DNA of 64,000 bases from NCBI RefSeq assembly GCF_963576675.1, contig NC_088913.1:78429001-78493000 (forward strand), read 5' to 3'. Of this stretch, positions 1-11,125 are shown piece by piece. The notes beneath the pieces were generated by a model, which saw only the letters and a program-made list of their open reading frames with translations, was not told the origin of the DNA and did no database searches. The DNA is from Euphorbia lathyris. Lineage: Eukaryota > Streptophyta > Magnoliopsida > Malpighiales > Euphorbiaceae. Both the position numbers and the translations under genes were made by a program. Positions within the stretch are counted from its first letter, which is position 1; the number at the start of each line of letters is the position of its first letter.

Positions 1-1592
1 CTTGGATTGGATCTTCAGGGGTTTTGGCTTGTTCCTCATCCTGAGTAACAGAGGCTTATTTTTGTACGGGATTTACTGGAGGTGACTCAGTTTCACCATC
101 ATTCGAGAAATACTGGAACTAGATTGTGGAGAGGTCAGTCTCAATATCATCAATATCATCAATAGGAAAGTTGTCCATAAGATCAATTTGTTTTTGTGCC
201 TTCTTTTTGAGTCTCCGTCGTGTCGGAGCTTTTGGGGATGAAGGGTCAACTAGAATACCTTCACTGGACTCAGTAGCAACTGTCTCCTCTTCTACATATG
301 GATTCTCAAGTTGCTCAGCATGATCCTGAACAGCAACATTTTCTCCTTCCTCAGCTGTCTCCTCAGCATTATCCTGATGTTGCTCAACATTAGTGGTTTC
401 TTCCTGCTCAACATGAACTTCTTCCTCAGCATGAGTTTCAGCTTCCACTTCTTTCTCAGTTTCTTTTTCTAGGTCAGTTCTATGGCCTTCAGAGATAGCC
501 CCATCTAGGGGATCAGTTTCAACTATTTTTAAGGTGTTAACCTTTTTCCTTTTCATCAAAGGGGATTCAGGTGTTTCTTCTTCAACCTCAGGCTCTTCTG
601 GCCTCTTTCTCTTCTCTGCTGACTCAGCTTTTTCCTTAGCCTTGTCAGCTTTAACTTTTTCTTGAGACGACAGCCTCACCTTCTTTGGGACAACATGAAT
701 GTCTTTGGAGCAAGTTTCAAGAGCCGTCCTCTTCTTCTTGTTCTTCTCAGGCTGAGCTGTCTTAGGGGACTCAGCATGAGCCTCCACTTCCTTTTCAGGC
801 TCATTTTCAAGCTCAACTTCTAGTTGCTCAGCTTCTTCATTTTCCTCAGCATCTCCTACTTCTTCATAGCCTTTCAAGGGTTGATTGTACAATAATCCAT
901 CCAGCAGAACTGCAGTGATTTCACTCCCCAAGCTACTTGTTTCATTTATCATCTCGATCTGCTTGTCCTCGAGAATTTTTGTGATCAGAGAGCCCAAACA
1001 GACTTTCTTACCACCTCGTTGAAGAGCTCCAACTAAGAAGACGGGAAGATTGAGCGGGGTGTAGGTCAGCATATGCCATATGAAGCATTGCGCGAAGTTA
1101 GAGGCAGATGAAGCTGAGCTGAGTTTGGGGAAGATAAAGTTGGTCAGCATGTAGTGGACCATCTTTTGTTCTTTACCCATACAGGTGCTGGGTATTTCAC
1201 CTTTATGATCCTTGGGTTTACAGAACCCCTTGATCTTCTTAGCCTTGTCTTTTGGCACTTTCTCTTTTGTTGTTCTAAACTCAATTCCTTCGTCTGGTAA
1301 ATCTAGTAAGGTGGCTAGATAGGCAGGGGTTACGGTGATTTTCTGACCTTTAACTGAGGTCTCCAAATAATCAGAATCATCTTCATCAACATGTAGATTC
1401 GAATAGAATTCCCGTACTAACTTAGGATAGGTTGTTCCAGAGAGAGAGAAGAGACCAGTCCACTTGTTCTTCTCGATCCAGTCACAAAATGGTTTTTCAG
1501 ATGTGACGAATCCTGTAGAGAACCATCTGCATTTCAGAACCTCCAGATTGTTGAGTAGGAAGGTTAGGGATTTTGTTTTTGCCTGGAGCCAT
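1..1592 (-). pseudogene. ORF3 (env-position protein) of SIRE-A, broken and partial
   Basis: Minus-strand remnant of the third ORF. The start codon is at 1592 by alignment with copy C. About 100 nt near 1545 that are present in copy C are missing; the junction is a GTTGA direct repeat, so this looks like a microhomology deletion, and it shifts the frame. A stop follows at 119-121, where copy C has a glutamine codon. The coding signal continues to base 1. The 119-1366 stretch has the conserved domain with the words KIKGFCKPKDHKGEIPSTC and WHMLTYTPLN, then a long Glu/Lys-rich region. The domain resembles the family annotated in plant genomes as putative plant transposon protein. Function is unknown; no membrane segment is visible. 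Confidence 0.75.
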
Positions 1593-2188
1593 TTTTGCAG
1601 ATGAAGGTTTTGAGGTTTTATGGAGAGAGGGAGGTTCGACTATAGGAGATCACAAGCGTAAAGAGTGATGAGTGAGGATCCTTCCACTTTTTATATAGAT
1701 TTCCGACGGCCCCTATTTATTATCTAGCCGTTTTACCTAGGGACGTTCAACCGACAGAGATTCTGTCATTTATGACATCTTCGGCGCATGGGTTTTGCCA
1801 TTAATGTGCGTCTTTCCAAGGTGCCAGAAATTACACGTGTAGGTATTTTACGCGAGTGGGTTACTTTTTGATTTTGCTAGAATTCGAAGCATTCGCGATG
1901 TTGAGTACCCAGTTTCTGTTAACATGATTTTTCTTTCTTCAAATAACTCAACATACGTTGATTACTCAGCATGTACTTCTACTCAGCATAAGGTGATTAC
2001 TCAATATTTGTATCTACTCAGTATAATCACATAACGTATATGTCAACTTAGCATAGGGTGATCATTTCAAACTTTGGTGAATAGAAGTTTCTTATTTGTT
2101 AATTTACTCAGCTTGGTATTTGCACAAACATTCAACATTTCACTCATCATGGTAATCACTCAACATTCAATTTTTCATGTAGATTTAC
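1593..2188 (-). other. Spacer between pol and ORF3 of SIRE-A
   Basis: There is no coding potential on either strand. The part at 1895-2180 holds repeated short words of the type ACTCAGCAT, ACTCAACAT and ACTCAATAT (sense strand: ATGCTGAGT). Copies B and C have the equivalent region at about 18270-18490 and 29140-29440. It would be leader sequence for ORF3 in a subgenomic or full-length RNA. Confidence 0.6.
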
Positions 2189-5100
2189 TTAGAGTGGATT
2201 TGATATACCGATGGCTTCCCTTAGTGTATTGAATTGTTCTCGTGCCAAGGGCTTAGTGAAGATATCTGCAAGCTGTTCATTTGTTGGCACATAGGTCAGC
2301 TTGATCTCATCTTTTAGTACGTGATCTCTGATGAAGTGATGTCTTATGCTAACATGCTTCATCCTGCTGTGTTGGACTGGATTCTTAGATAAATCAATGG
2401 CACTCTTGTTATCACATTTGATCTCTATCGTCTTTGTTTTGACTCCATAATCTTCAAGCTGTTGCTTTATCCATAGGACTTGTGCAACACAGCTTCCAGC
2501 AGCCACGTACTCAGCTTCGGTTGTAGATAGGGCTACGGATGATTGCTTTTTGCTGAACCAAGATACTAGACAGCTTCCGAGGAAATGACATCCTCCCGAA
2601 GTACTCTTCCATTCTAGCTTATCTCGTCCATAGTCAGCATCCGTATATCCAGTGAGAGTGAAGTCATTTGAGGTTGGATACCATAGACCTGCATCAACTG
2701 AGCTTTGCAAGTATTTAAAAATTCTTTTCACAGCAGTTAGATGAGATTCCCTGGGGTTAGCTTGATATCTAGCACAATAACATACTGCGTACTGAATATC
2801 AGGTCTACTAGCTGTGAGATAGAGTAAAGAACCTATCATACCTCGATAGAGTTTACTATCAACTGACTTACTCTTCTCATCCTTGCATAGGACAGTATCA
2901 GTACCATGGGGGTTGATATTGGTTTGCAATCTACCATGCTGAATTTCTTTAACATTTCCTTGGTGTACTTAGACTGACTTATAAAGATGCCATTCTTACC
3001 TTCCTTGATTTGAAGTCCAAGGAAAAAGTTGAGTTCACCCATCATCGACATTTCAAACTCACTTTGCATCTGTTGGCTAAATTCTTTGCACAAAGACTCG
3101 TCAGTAGCACCAAATATTATATCATCTATATATATCTGTGCAAGTAGGGTATGTTTACCCTTTTTCTTAATAAACAAGGTTGTGTCAGCTTTTCCCCTGA
3201 CATAGTTCCTGGTCAGCAGGAAATTGGTCAACCTGTCATACCAAGCTCTTGGAGCTTGTTTCAGGCCATACATGGCCTTTTTGAGTTTATAAACGTGGTT
3301 TGGAAACTTTGAATCTTCAAACCCAGGAGGTTGATTAACATATACCTCTTCGTCTATAAAGCCATTTAGAAACACACTTTTTACATCCATTTGGTATAGT
3401 TTAAAATTCATGAAACTAGCATAGGCACACAATATACGTATAGCTTCTAGCCTAGCAACATGTGCAAATGTTTCTCCATAGTCTATACCTTCTTGCTGAC
3501 TATAGCCTTGGGCTACAAGTCGAGCTTTGTTTATGATCATATTTCCATGCTCATCTAGTTTATTTCTAAAGACCCACTTGGTTCCTATGGGCTTTTGATT
3601 CCTAGGTCTAGGTACTAGATCCCATACCTCATTTCTGGTGAATTGGTCAAGTTCTTCTTGCATGGCATTTATCCAATATTCATCTTGCTCAGCATCAGCA
3701 AAATTCTTTGCCTCAAGGATTGAGACGAAGGCAACATTGCTAAGGTACTTTCTAAGATGATCTCTGGTCATCAACTTGTTGTTGGCAGCATCAAGAATGG
3801 CTTGTTCTGTATGTCCTCTTGGGATCTTTATTTCCTTGGGCAATGTTGAGTTGTTTGGAAGAGGTGTTTCTACAATCTGTACAGGAATAGATTGGTCAGC
3901 AAATGATATTTCACTTTCTTGCTTACCTTGGGTCAGCTTCTGTATAGATGAAACAGAGGCTTCTGGTTGATCAGCGGAAGCTGAGCTTGGTTCATCTTCT
4001 TCAAGCTGAGCTGACTTACCTGTAGGGTCAGTTTCATCGAACTCAACATGTACAGACTCTTCTACAATTTGAGCTCTTTTGTTAAATACTCTATATGCTT
4101 TACTGTTTGTTGAGTACCCTAAAAAGATCGCTTCGTCAGCTTTAGCATCAAATTTTGCGAGGTTGTCTTTTGTATTGAGTATAAAGCATTTACACCCAAA
4201 GGCACGAAAGTATCCAATGTTGGGCTTTCGTCCTTTCCAAAGCTCATATGGGGTTTTCTTAAGTATAGGTCTAACTAGAGCCCTATTCAGTATGTAACAT
4301 GCCGTGTGAACAACTTCACCCCAGAAGTTCTATTTTTCCTTTCAACAACCCCATTTTGTTGAGGTGTTCTAGGAGCGGAGAAATTGTGGTCAATACCACT
4401 GGTTTCACAGAATTCATCAAACTGTTGGTTTTTGAATTCTCCACCATTGTCGCTTCTAATGTGAGCTACTCTTTGGTCTTTGTCATTTTCAAGCTTTTTA
4501 ATCAGTGTGGTAAACATCTCAAAAGTTTCATCCTTGCTACTCAGCAAGATGATCCAAGTGTACCGAGATAAATCATCTACAATAACCAAGGAAAATTTCT
4601 TACCTCCCAAGCTGAGTGGCTGGATAGGTCCGAAGAGATCCAAGTGTAGTAATTCCAATGGTCTTTTGGTTGAGACAATGCTTTTGCTATGAAATGACTT
4701 TTTAGTTTGTTTGCCTTGCTGACAAGCTTTACACAGTTGATCTTTTTCAAACTTTAATTTGGGTAATCCCTCAACTAATTGCTTTCTAGCTAATTTGGCA
4801 AGAAGGTCCATGCTGACATGCCCAAGTCTTCTATGCCATAGCCAGGAGTTGTCCTCTTTAGACACTAAGCATATGCTTTTAGAAAACTGTTTTTCTAAGT
4901 TCAACATGTATACATTTTCTACACGAGGGGCAGTTAAGATCAATTCATTTGTATTTCCCTCGAGTATTTGACACTTAGTATCATCAAATACAACCTTTTT
5001 GCCGCTCTTGCAAAGCTGAGCTACACTCAGCAGATTGTATTTGAGACCTTTAACTAGGGAGACATACTCAATGGTTGGGTTACCTCCGATAGTACCTGAG

Positions 5101-5261
5101 CTGACTATCTTACCCTTCTTGTTGTCTCCAAAGCTTATGCTTCCACCTCGTTTAAGCTCTAGTGTGATGAACTGAGTTTCATCACCTGTCATGTGTCTTG
5201 AACATGCGCTGTCTATATACCAAAGCTTTGATTTCTCCACGCATGTCAAGTTGACCTGCAT
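2189..5261 (-). pseudogene. pol of SIRE-A (protease, integrase, RT, RNase H), broken
   Basis: Starts at the ATG at 5261, nine bases after the gag UAG. The protease/integrase part (5261-4287) has the copia protease core [13 protein letters not shown], the zinc-binding [11 protein letters not shown] region, and the catalytic words DLFGPIQ and SDNGGEFK. About 67 nt are missing near 4325 compared with copy C, which breaks the frame. RT (3843-2836) keeps YIDDIIFG but reads FAHVA where the other copies have FAPVA. RNase H (2929-2189) keeps [18 protein letters not shown] and CDNKSAIDL, and ends with the typical ADIFTKPL. The frame changes again near 2910. Not functional. Confidence 0.9.
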
Positions 5262-5267
5262 TTTAAA

Positions 5268-7063
5268 CTATTCGTTTTTAGGTACCCAATTCTTTTTGGG
5301 TCCTTTCTTGTTAGTGTAAACAGGTGCAAAGTCATATTTTAACTTGTGACGACATACATTTGTAGTATGGCCACTTTTACCACAAAAGCCACACGTAGTT
5401 TCCCTTTTAGGGTGATATTGAGTGTGGTCAGCATTGTTGTGCTGAGCATGCCAGCATACCTTGGTAGTATGACCTTTCTTACCACAGAAGTCACATTGGA
5501 CAGTCTGTTTGTTATGCTAGCACACAGCTTTTGTGTGTCCTTTCTTCCCACAACAGCTACTTTGAGTACACTGTTTATGCTGACCAGTACCTGAGTACTC
5601 AGCATGGGGTTTATTCTTAGTTGAACCTTTTATTTGGTTCTGTAAAGTTGTGACATCCTTTCTAAGTTTCTTTGACTCAGTTTGAACCTCCGTGACAAAC
5701 TCATGTATGATTTGCATGTTGGTATGTAAGTCAGAGTTGTCCTTGAGGAGATATCGGAGGTCACTCAGCTTGACCTCTTCAATCTCGTCACACCGCCTGC
5801 TGAGTGCTTTAATCTTTTTGTTACACTTCTTAGTTAGTGTATATAAGTCACTCAGGGCATTTACCATTTCATTTCTAAGCAAAAGTAAGGATGTTACCTC
5901 ATTGTTGTTTTCCTCCTGCTCGGAATCTTCAGAGAGGTCAGCTTGCTCAGATTGGGATTGGTCAGCTCCATCATCTGCCATGAAACATATGTTGGCTGTT
6001 TCATTTTGCTCAGCTTCAGATGATGTTGACACATCACTGTCACTCCATATGGCTACCATAGCCTTTTTTCTTCCCTTCTTCTCCTTTTTGAGGTTGGGAC
6101 AGCTTGACTTGATGTGCCCAGTTTGATGACACTCAAAACATGTGACAGACTTCGAGCTGTCCTTCTTGTACTTGTCACTTGACTCGGCTTTATACTTGTC
6201 ATTTCTTCTAAATGACCTTTTGCCGTTTCTATCATTCCTCCTGAACAGCTTCTTCATCTTTCTGGTGAACATGGCTATTTCCTCATCATCAGTTGACTCA
6301 GCTTCAGTCGAGTCAGCTTTCATGACAAGTGACTTTTGTTGTTCTTATCTTCTGATTTTTCTTTCTCTTTAGCTTCAAAGTTTTTCATAGAGATTTCATG
6401 GGTCAGCAGGGATCCGATCAACTCATCATATTTATAGGTAGTCAAGTCTTGAGCTTCTTCTACAGCCGTTTTCTTTGCTTGCCAGCTCTTAGGCAGACTT
6501 CTCAGGATTTTCTTCACCTATTCCTCTTCAGTGAAGTTCTTTCCAAGCCTTTTTAGCTCGTTTATAATATTTGTGAACCTTGCGTTCATTTCTAAGATGT
6601 CTTCATTCTCATTCATCTCAAACAGCTCGTAGAGTCTCATATGTTGATTGACTTTAGACTCCTTAACTTTGCTTGTGCCTTCATAGGTTACTTCAAGCTT
6701 CTTCCAAATCTCCTGTGCTGACTCACAACCTGAAATCTTATTGTATTCTGCAGCATCTAACGCACAGTGAAGCATGTTTATAGCCGAAGCATTATTTTGT
6801 AATTTTCTGAGGTCATCCTCTGTCCACTCAGCCTCACTTTTAACAATTTTCTCATTGTTAACAGTTTTGTATGGCACATGTGGACCTTGAACAATTGCAA
6901 GCCATGCACTCATGTTTGTGGCTTGAATAAAGTTCTTCATCCTATTCTTCCAGAATGTATAATTTGACCCAAAGAATAAGGGAGGTCTAGTGATTGATAA
7001 TCCCTCAGGGAGTATCTGTGTTGTTTGGTTTCCTGTAAGGAACCGAGTGCTATTCTCACCCAT
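5268..7063 (-). pseudogene. gag of SIRE-A, broken
   Basis: Starts at ATG 7063 (MGENSTRF) and ends at the conserved UAG (5268-5270). It has the same architecture as the intact gag genes of copies B and C: an N-terminal UBN2-like capsid region, one CCHC knuckle in mid-protein (CFECHQTGHIKSSC) and three more near the C-terminus. Compared with C there is a stop near 6515 (CAG to TAG), a 2-nt insertion near 6345 and a stop near 5517 (TGG to TAG). The coding signal is continuous across the breaks. Confidence 0.9.
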
Positions 7064-7110
7064 TCTTAGGGATCAGCTCAAGATTGTTAAATCTTTGAGT
7101 AGTGAGCTTT

Positions 7111-7123
7111 GGCTCTGATACCA
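7111..7123 (-). other. Primer-binding site of SIRE-A
   Basis: The minus-strand sequence TGGTATCAGAGCC is complementary to the 3' end of plant initiator tRNA-Met. It lies 2 nt inside the 5' LTR, which fixes the LTR boundary. Confidence 0.9.
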
Positions 7124-7125
7124 CT

Positions 7126-8517
7126 TGTTGGTCCCTAGTAATTAGTTCCAAAGGGGGGGGGGGGGGGGTTAGGAACTAATATAACTTTTTGTGTTCAATT
7201 ATGCTGACAATTTTAGGAGTTTCTTAACTCAGCTTTTGGTCAGCTTGGTGAGATATGTTTTAAGACAGCTTTAGTCAGATGTTGACTAAAGGTATTTTCT
7301 TGTACGTTAGGAATTGACACTTTTGGAGGTCAGCTTTTAACTCAGCACCACTTATTTACTCAAGGTCAGTTTTGGCAATTTATATGCTGAGTAAATAAAG
7401 CAAACAACACATGCAATATAAGAGAGAGTTTAGAGATTACTCAGTATCATTTATCCTGGTTCGGCCTCTCTGCCTACGTCCAGTCCCCAGAGTCCTCCAG
7501 GCTTTTTGAATCCAATACTGAGCTCTTTAACGGTAGAGCACAAACCAATTACAAGGCAGTTGAATATGCAAGAGTACCTTCCTCTATTCGTCTACTCAAC
7601 TCCTACTAAGTGCTACAACCCAGCACCTAGATTTCTCTACCACTGAATGCTTACAACCAAGCACTCAGCTTAACACTCTCAATATTCCTATTGATCACAA
7701 ACTTGTTCTTTTTCAACTAAAGAACACTTTAGATGATTACAAAACAATCAATCTAGCATTTACACAGAGAATGAAAAGTTGGTGTAAGATTTTTTGTATT
7801 TGAGTGCTTTCAAGATTTTCTCTCTTTGTATTTTTCTTTTGATGCTTCAGTAGTTATCCAAGGTTCTTCATTGTCCTTTTATAGAAGGAAAACTGCAAAT
7901 TTGGATCGTTTGAATTGTTGTTACCGTTAACACCAAAACGGCTCTTTTAGGGGACAGATTCTGGTCAGCTTCAGTCTGTACCGCCATTCTCTTCCTCTGT
8001 TTTCTCTAGGCGTCAGATTTTGTCTTCATGCATCAGACTTGTCTTTTTGTGCCAGTTGTCTTTTACCAATAATCCAATGACCCATGTTTCTTGGAATTAG
8101 TCTTTTGTGTGTCTTCGAGGTTCCAATTATTGGTGCAGAAGATTGGCAGACTTTGTCCTTTAGTGAACGGATCTTCCATGCTGTCCTGACTGTCACTCAG
8201 CTTCATTCGTTATCTCCGAATGTTCTACTTCCAAGCTGAGTTCCTTTTTAGTCAGCTTCGTTCTGGCAACTTTGAAGGAAGCTCCTAATGCTAAGTTTTA
8301 CTCCACTCAGCTTCTCATACTTTCATGCTGAGTTCCGTTTAACTCAGCTTTGGATTATGCTGTCTTCTGACCTGTCTTACTTTATATATATATATATTTT
8401 TGCACTCAATATTGAACAAACACATTAGTACAATTAAATCAAAGCATTTAATTTAATTGCCTCCTAATCATGGATGATTTTGTCAAATCAAAATCTTGTG
8501 GAAAGGTGTTTCAACAA
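7126..8517 (-). repeat. 5' LTR of SIRE-A (1392 bp)
   Basis: On the plus strand it begins TGTTGGTCCC and ends TTTCAACA, so the TG...CA ends match those of copies B and C. It belongs to the same LTR subfamily as the LTRs of C; B's LTRs are more diverged. A run of 16 G (C on the sense strand) lies near the U5 end. A TATATA tract near 8390 is in a position suitable for the element promoter on the minus strand. Small ORFs within it are shared by LTR copies and are not genes. Confidence 0.92.
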
Positions 8518-9487
8518 GATCCACTTCACCAGATCCCAGCAATCTCCTATTTCTTTGTCCCTGCACATTTGAACAAATGTGAGTACCACATCTAGTGTTT
8601 ACAACCCAAGATGTAGAAATAGCCAAATTAAATTCAACAACATAAATACCTGAACCAGAAGCTTTGTCCTTCTGTTTCTCCCTTAGCTTTGGACACGCAT
8701 TTTTCCAGTGTCCCTTCTCATTACACTCATGGCAGATATCATCTGCTGAGGCCAACCTACCTTTAGAAGCTGCCGCCTTCCTAGCCTTGGGCTTGGCCTT
8801 TTGGGCCTTCGCTTTGGACTTGGACTTGGCCTTTCCCTTAGGTACGTTCCCTTTGTTAACCAGCAACACTTCCGGAGTCCTCTTGCAGGATTGCTCAGCA
8901 AGTTTCAACATGCCATGCAATTCTACTACAGACTTATCAACGCCCTGCATGTGGTAGTGCATGATAAACTGATTGTAGGATGCCAGAAGTGATCCAAGAA
9001 TGATGTCGACTGCTAGTTGTGCAGGCACTGGTGAGCCAAGCCTTGACAATGTGTCAATAAAACCCTTCAACTTTAGCACATGTGTGCTAACAGAAGTCCC
9101 GGCTTGCATCGTGGTGCTGCATAACGCCTTTATTGTCAAGTATATTTCCTGACGAGCTTGATCTTGGAACATCCTTTTGAGTTGATCCATGATCTCAAAG
9201 GCGTGCTGCTCCATGAACTGTTTCTGAAGATCAGGAACCATGGTACCCAGCATAATGCATGACACATCTCTGTCATCCTTAACATGTCGGTCGTACCCCG
9301 CCATTTGATCAGCGATTACGCCCCGACCTGCATGACGAGCTGCTGGTAAGGCATCAGTCAGCACATATTCCTTCGACTCGTGTCTAAGAACTATTTGCAA
9401 GTTCCTGGACCAGTCAAGGAAATTAGTCCCTGAAAGCTTTTCCTTTTCCAGGAGTGGTCTGAGTGAGTTGTTGCTTGTTGCAGCCAT
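8518..9487 (-). pseudogene. gag and start of protease of a second, non-SIRE copia element (D), truncated
   Basis: Minus-strand ORF from ATG 9487 (MAATSNNSLRPL). It has a copia UBN2/DUF4219-type gag with the words KLSGTNFLDWSRNLQIVLRH, a Lys/Ala-rich basic linker, and a single CCHC knuckle CHECNEKGHWKNAC. A protease start follows, where the expected WVVDTG-type core reads WVVNTRCGTHIC; the catalytic Asp is replaced by Asn. The rest was cut off by insertion of SIRE-A: the frame continues a few codons into the SIRE LTR. The gag frame itself is open over about 320 codons. Confidence 0.8.
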
Positions 9488-10215
9488 TTAATTTTCTTTT
9501 TCGTGTAATTTTGATGTGGAGTTTAATCTACGTGGAAAAATTACATTAGAGTTAGAATAAAGGGCTTAAGCCAAAGATCAAATTAATAATCCATTTTAAT
9601 TCGTTATTGGTGATATTTATTTGGCTGTCTTGACCAAGATCCACAATCCATCAATAATCGACCGAGCTAGGGCTCTGCCGTCGACCATTGACGATTTGGT
9701 AGGATAGACTATCCAATCCTCCACAAGGACTCTTGGTTTGATGGGCTTTGTGACACTTAGCCCATCTGTGCTTAGGGCCCGCTCTGAGCTAATGCTACCC
9801 ACGTTGAGTCCAACCACCATACACGCGTTAGCCATACCGAAGTATCCTAACCCTCGATGGCCCACTAATTACTACAGCATACCTGCTAGGGCACGTCATA
9901 CACTGTAGCACTACCTGGGAGGAAGAGGTGTGAATCTGGAAAGCACTTTTAAACGACTCAATATTTCATTGTACGGATTAATTAAGTGATACGGCTTTAA
10001 CATATAATTATCGCGGGTGATGATCTGGTGATCGTTGCTACTTATATTTCATGTTATACTAAGCAATTGTATAATCAAAATAAATAGAGAGACTCTATGG
10101 GCCTTATAATACATCCTAGTGAAACTAGATATACTATCTAATCTTCACGGGCTTGCTTCAAATCTCCTTGGGCTCCCACCATGGGCTTGGACCATCTGGG
10201 CTTCTTCACGACCAA
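9488..10215 (-). other. Leader or LTR remnant upstream of element D gag
   Basis: No convincing coding sequence. Because it lies directly 5' of the D gag it is probably that element's untranslated leader and LTR. I could not find a clear primer-binding site or TG...CA boundary. It ends exactly where the CACTA terminus begins. Confidence 0.4.
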
Positions 10216-10560
10216 CACTACTACACAAATGCTCACTTGTGTCGCACCTCTTGTGTCGCGCTTGAAGATAAAGCGACACAACAGAGTAACTAGTGTCGCG
10301 TGTTCTCTAAACGCGACATAACTAAGTATTATGTGTCATCACTTGTGTCACGCTTGAAGAGCGTGCGTCACAAATGAGTTACTTCTTATGTCGCCTGTTT
10401 GACAGTGTGACACAAGAGCAAGCTTGTGACGCGCCTTTACTAAAGCGACACAAGAAGTGTGTTATCTTTGTGACATGCTTTTATTAAAGCGACACAAGGA
10501 GTGTGTTATTTTTGTGTCCCTCCTTTTAAAAGTGCGACACAACTAAAAGGATGTACTATT
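10216..10560. mobile_element. CACTA (En/Spm-type) transposon terminus with subterminal repeats
   Basis: The sequence begins CACTACTACACAAATG, the hallmark start of a CACTA transposon. About 330 bp follow with many copies, in both orientations, of TGTGTCGC and GCGACACA and their one-base variants. Such subterminal arrays bind the transposase in this superfamily. I found no matching inverted end on the right, so the element is truncated or its other end has been lost. Captured host gene sequence starts a few hundred bases further in. Confidence 0.75.
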
Positions 10561-11125
10561 TGGAAAGACCTAATTAGGCTTAATTCAAACAATTAGGTAC
10601 ATGATTAAAACATGGAGGGGTCTAATTGACAGGAGACAAAGTAAACAGGTTCAGATTTGTAAGTATATAATTCAATGGGGGACTAAATTATAAAATAGGA
10701 AGGGATGGATTTGAACAAAAATTGGATTAGCAGGGATAAACCTGAATAAACAAAATAAGGAGGGATTTTGCAGAGTATAGACTGGTGTTTTTGGGGGTAA
10801 TACCCAGGGTAGACAAGTTGTAGACATCACGGATATACACGACCTCTAATTCATGTCCGGACTTTATGATGCAAGGGTTGTGTAATTGAGAGCAGTAGCC
10901 CTTCGCCGCACGGTGGACATGGGGCTTTGCCTTTTGAAGGCGGTAGCCCTTCCGATCTTGTCTTTCTTGCTGGTGGCGGTTCCTTCGTTTCCATTTCGTT
11001 TTAGGTTTATATTCGTACATATAAGTTGTAAAACAAATTTTAGATTTTCTTAAACTATTTAGATCTCGATTAGTAAGGTTATTGGGATTTGAATTTAATT
11101 TTTTGGGAATTTTTAAGAAGATAAG
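10561..11125 (+). other. Captured 5' leader of the VTC2 pseudogene plus unassigned sequence
   Basis: 10561-10800 holds nothing I recognise. From about 10810 to 11125 the sequence is best read as the long 5' untranslated leader of the VTC2 fragment that starts at 11126, including the upstream ORF listed separately. The 177-codon minus-strand ORF over this stretch is antisense and was not accepted. Confidence 0.45.
10870..11004 (+). promoter_or_regulatory. Relic of the conserved peptide upstream ORF of VTC2
   Basis: An open frame ends at TAG 11002-11004, 121 nt before the VTC2 ATG. It encodes a peptide with the core GGSPSDLVFLAGGG, which I recognise as the conserved C-terminal part of the upstream ORF in plant VTC2/VTC5 leaders. 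In plants this peptide, which starts at a non-AUG codon, lowers translation of the main ORF when ascorbate is high. Here the frame is interrupted upstream by TGA at 10867-10869, and no start codon is left inside the open part. It is therefore a passenger relic. Confidence 0.55.

Larger units (their letters stand above)
1..8517 (-). mobile_element. SIRE-type Ty1/copia LTR retrotransposon A, left part outside window
   Basis: Read on the minus strand the order is 5' LTR (7126-8517), primer-binding site, gag, one UAG, protease-integrase-RT-RNase H, a spacer, and ORF3, which runs off the left edge. This order and the gag and RT motifs match the SIRE/Maximus lineage of plant copia elements. The same family occurs twice more at 12522-34738. 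Gag, pol and ORF3 all carry stops or frameshifts, so this copy is not autonomous. It sits inside the gag of copia element D. The five bases after the LTR are AGATC, but the matching target-site copy lies outside the window. Confidence 0.9.

Noticed and set aside
1895..2180. CRISPR-like short repeats in the SIRE spacers
   Set aside because: Repeats are 6-9 bp, irregularly spaced and imperfect, in a plant retrotransposon; no CRISPR architecture.
8518..8522. AGATC as the target duplication of SIRE-A
   Set aside because: The other end of A is outside the window, so it cannot be confirmed.
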